A stretch of DNA of 64,000 nt from Ascarosepion bandense (lineage: Eukaryota; Mollusca; Cephalopoda; Sepiida; Sepiidae), in contig JBBBDQ010000913.1 of NCBI GenBank assembly GCA_037127315.1, positions 6,815,001-6,879,000 of the forward strand, written 5' to 3'. This document shows, piece after piece, positions 62,519 to 64,000 of this stretch. Numbering within the stretch: the stretch's first letter is position 1; each line of letters opens with the position of its first letter. Position numbers and translations under genes: made by a program. The notes below the pieces were generated by a model. It ran no database searches. It worked only from the letters and a program-made list of their open reading frames with translations, and was not told the DNA's origin.

Positions 62519-63388
62519 CGAGGGTCATTCAATAAATAAGGTGGATTTTTCGGTATAAGGACTTCTAATACAGATAGAAGCTTACGTTTTAAAAACATGT
62601 TTTTCTTTTACTTCTTGTTCAGAGGGATTTAATATTTTTTTGCAGATTGAAAAAAAACTTTGAAAGTTTTGGAGATTAAAAAGATGGCCGACCAAGAAGC
62701 ATGCTCCATGATTGAACAGAGGTCAGTTATCAAGTTTTTGGTTGCTGAAGTGTGCAAACCAGTTGAAATTCATAGGGGAATGTTAACTGTGTATGGTGCC
62801 ACATGTTTCAGCCAAAATGTCTACAAGTGGGCTAAATTGTTTAAAGAATGACGGAGCAGTGTTGAGGATGAAGACAGGCCTGTGAGATCTCCTGAGGTGA
62901 CCGAATCAGTCAATGACCTGATTCAGTCTCACAGAAGGGTGACAGTGGATGACATTGCAAGGATTTTGAGCCTATCTGTTGGAACAGCACACAAAATTGT
63001 CCATGATGACTTTGCCTACTCGAAGGTCAGCTGCCGGTGAGTGCCAAAGATGCTTACTGCAGAGCACAAACAGAAGAGGGTCGAGTTGGGAACTGCTCCC
63101 TCATCCCCTTTACAGCCCAGACCTTGCCCCTTCAGACTTTCACCTGTTTAGTCCCTTGAAAGCGTTCACGAAGGGCACAAATTTGAAAGTGACGATGAGG
63201 TCAAAAGTGCTGTGAACAATTGGCTGAGACATCAGTCCAAAGATTTTTATGCTGAGGGAATACGGAAGCTTGTGCACAGATGGGAAAAGTGTGTGAAACT
63301 GCTGGAAGACTACGTTAAAAAAAAGTAAGCTTCTATCTGTATTGGATGTCATACTGAAAAATTCACCTTATTTATTGAATGACCCTCG
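62519..63388 (+). mobile_element. Mariner transposon with intact ends, internally deleted
   Basis: Near-perfect inverted ends of about 66 bp ('cgagggtcattcaataaata' and its complement) with TA duplications at 62517-62518 and 63389-63390. Length 870 bp versus about 1.3 kb for full mariners. Well-preserved ends suggest it could be moved by a transposase supplied elsewhere. Confidence 0.93.
62684..63328 (+). pseudogene. Mariner transposase, broken
   Basis: N-terminus MADQEACSMIEQRSVIKFLV with two helix-turn-helix regions (VYKWAKLFKE; VTVDDIARILSLSVGTAHKI). A TGA follows LFKE (about 62849) and another break is near SCR (63040). At about 63080 the sequence jumps to WELLPHPLYSPDLAPSDFHL, removing the first two catalytic Asp blocks and keeping only the third. 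Ends LLEDYVKKK then stop. Confidence 0.9.
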
Positions 63389-63788
63389 TAGTATTTGATT
63401 AGTTTTATTTTCTTACTGTAATCAGTAGGGAATTTATTCGTACTATATGAGATTTTTTAAGGATTTTTTCATCTTGTTTATAGTTAAAATTCATTTGATT
63501 ATGGTATAGTGTCGGTTGATAATGTTTAGTGTTATTTGATAAAGTTTTATGTTTTATTTAATTCATGCTAATATTTGTAATGTCTCATTGAATTTGTTTA
63601 TCGATAATGTTATTAGGAATGTCATTATTATTGAGCGTCTTTTTAATGTTTTTTTTTAATTAAGTGCAGAAAATCTTTCCGTAGAAGAGTTAACTTTTGC
63701 ACAGTTTACTAAATTTTTATAATAGCTATTTTGTAGTAGTTAGGGCGTTCACTTTTATAGTTGAGGGTGCACGTATTGATGCTAGTTC
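63389..63788. other. No feature recognised
   Basis: AT-rich spacer between the mariner and the last SINE-A. Confidence 0.4.
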
Positions 63789-64000
63789 AGTCAGTTAAGT
63801 GCCATACGTGATACACGCTTGGGTGATCATGTCTCGAAAGAAACATGACTGAATGGGCAGTAGGTTGCCATTTCTTTCTGCAGTAGACTGGTTGCCAGCC
63901 AAGGCTATAGAACTCAATCTGTCCTGTTATTTGACCCATAACTGGATGGAAGAAACCGATTAATACCTTTCACAAGGGTATTTGCGAGTAAGTGAATGCA
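63789..64000 (-). mobile_element. SINE-A, cut by window end
   Basis: Reverse copy: tail 'cagtcagttaagtgccatac', hairpin region, body to 'gcgagtaagtgaatgca'. The head would lie just beyond 64000. Confidence 0.85.

Overview
This 64 kb window is nuclear DNA of a multicellular animal, most likely an invertebrate. It holds a split gene with GT-AG introns, tRNA- and 5S-derived SINEs, several LINE families, Helitrons, Tc1/mariner and piggyBac relatives, and many satellite arrays. Nothing looks bacterial or viral. I cannot name the species. By eye the one clear gene resembles arthropod/invertebrate hemocyte-type transglutaminases, which is not a species call.

Host gene: the left 26 kb carries the 5' part of a transglutaminase gene on the minus strand. 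Six coding exons (25582-25726, 22804-23031, 19344-19589, 14567-14685, 6786-6893, 3472-3646) join with consistent phases into 340 codons. They cover a basic N-terminal tail, the N-terminal beta-sandwich and the start of the catalytic core, including the GQCWVF active-site cysteine. The rest of the core, with the catalytic His and Asp, lies beyond the left edge. The five complete introns (2.5-7.7 kb) are filled with nested repeats. A second, weak candidate terminal exon is at 55206-55474 (+).

Repeat families, using my own names. SINE-A is a ~300 bp tRNA-headed element with about 18 full or partial copies. SINE-C is a dimeric tRNA-headed element. A SINE has a 5S-rRNA-derived head. LINE-A is a jockey/CR1-like LINE whose 3' tail contains the palindrome ggcggtaccgcc and ends in gatta(A)n; it has about 19 pieces. 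RTE-like LINE pieces number about six. LINE-B is a second jockey-like LINE whose C-terminal segment was amplified into a satellite. Helitrons have 5' TC and 3' CTAG. Other families are W, V, U, Z and satellite S.

Arrays: an 83-bp array (15.0-16.3 kb), a 62-bp array (29.7-31.6 kb), a C-free A/G/T array (41.0-41.7 kb), a 31-bp array (43.2-44.5 kb), a 67-bp array (50.6-51.5 kb), a ~176-bp LINE-derived array (9.2-11.0 kb) and AT arrays. Several show higher-order periodicity.

The right 38 kb contains no convincing host gene. It is a stack of nested mobile elements: a Tc1 relic (28.9 kb), a DDE transposase split by a LINE-tailed satellite (37.4-38.3 kb), a piggyBac-type MITE (47.3 kb), a solo LTR (56.1 kb), a SINE dimer holding a 5S SINE (57 kb), a LINE-end triplication (58.3-60.3 kb) and an internally deleted mariner with intact ends (62.5-63.4 kb).
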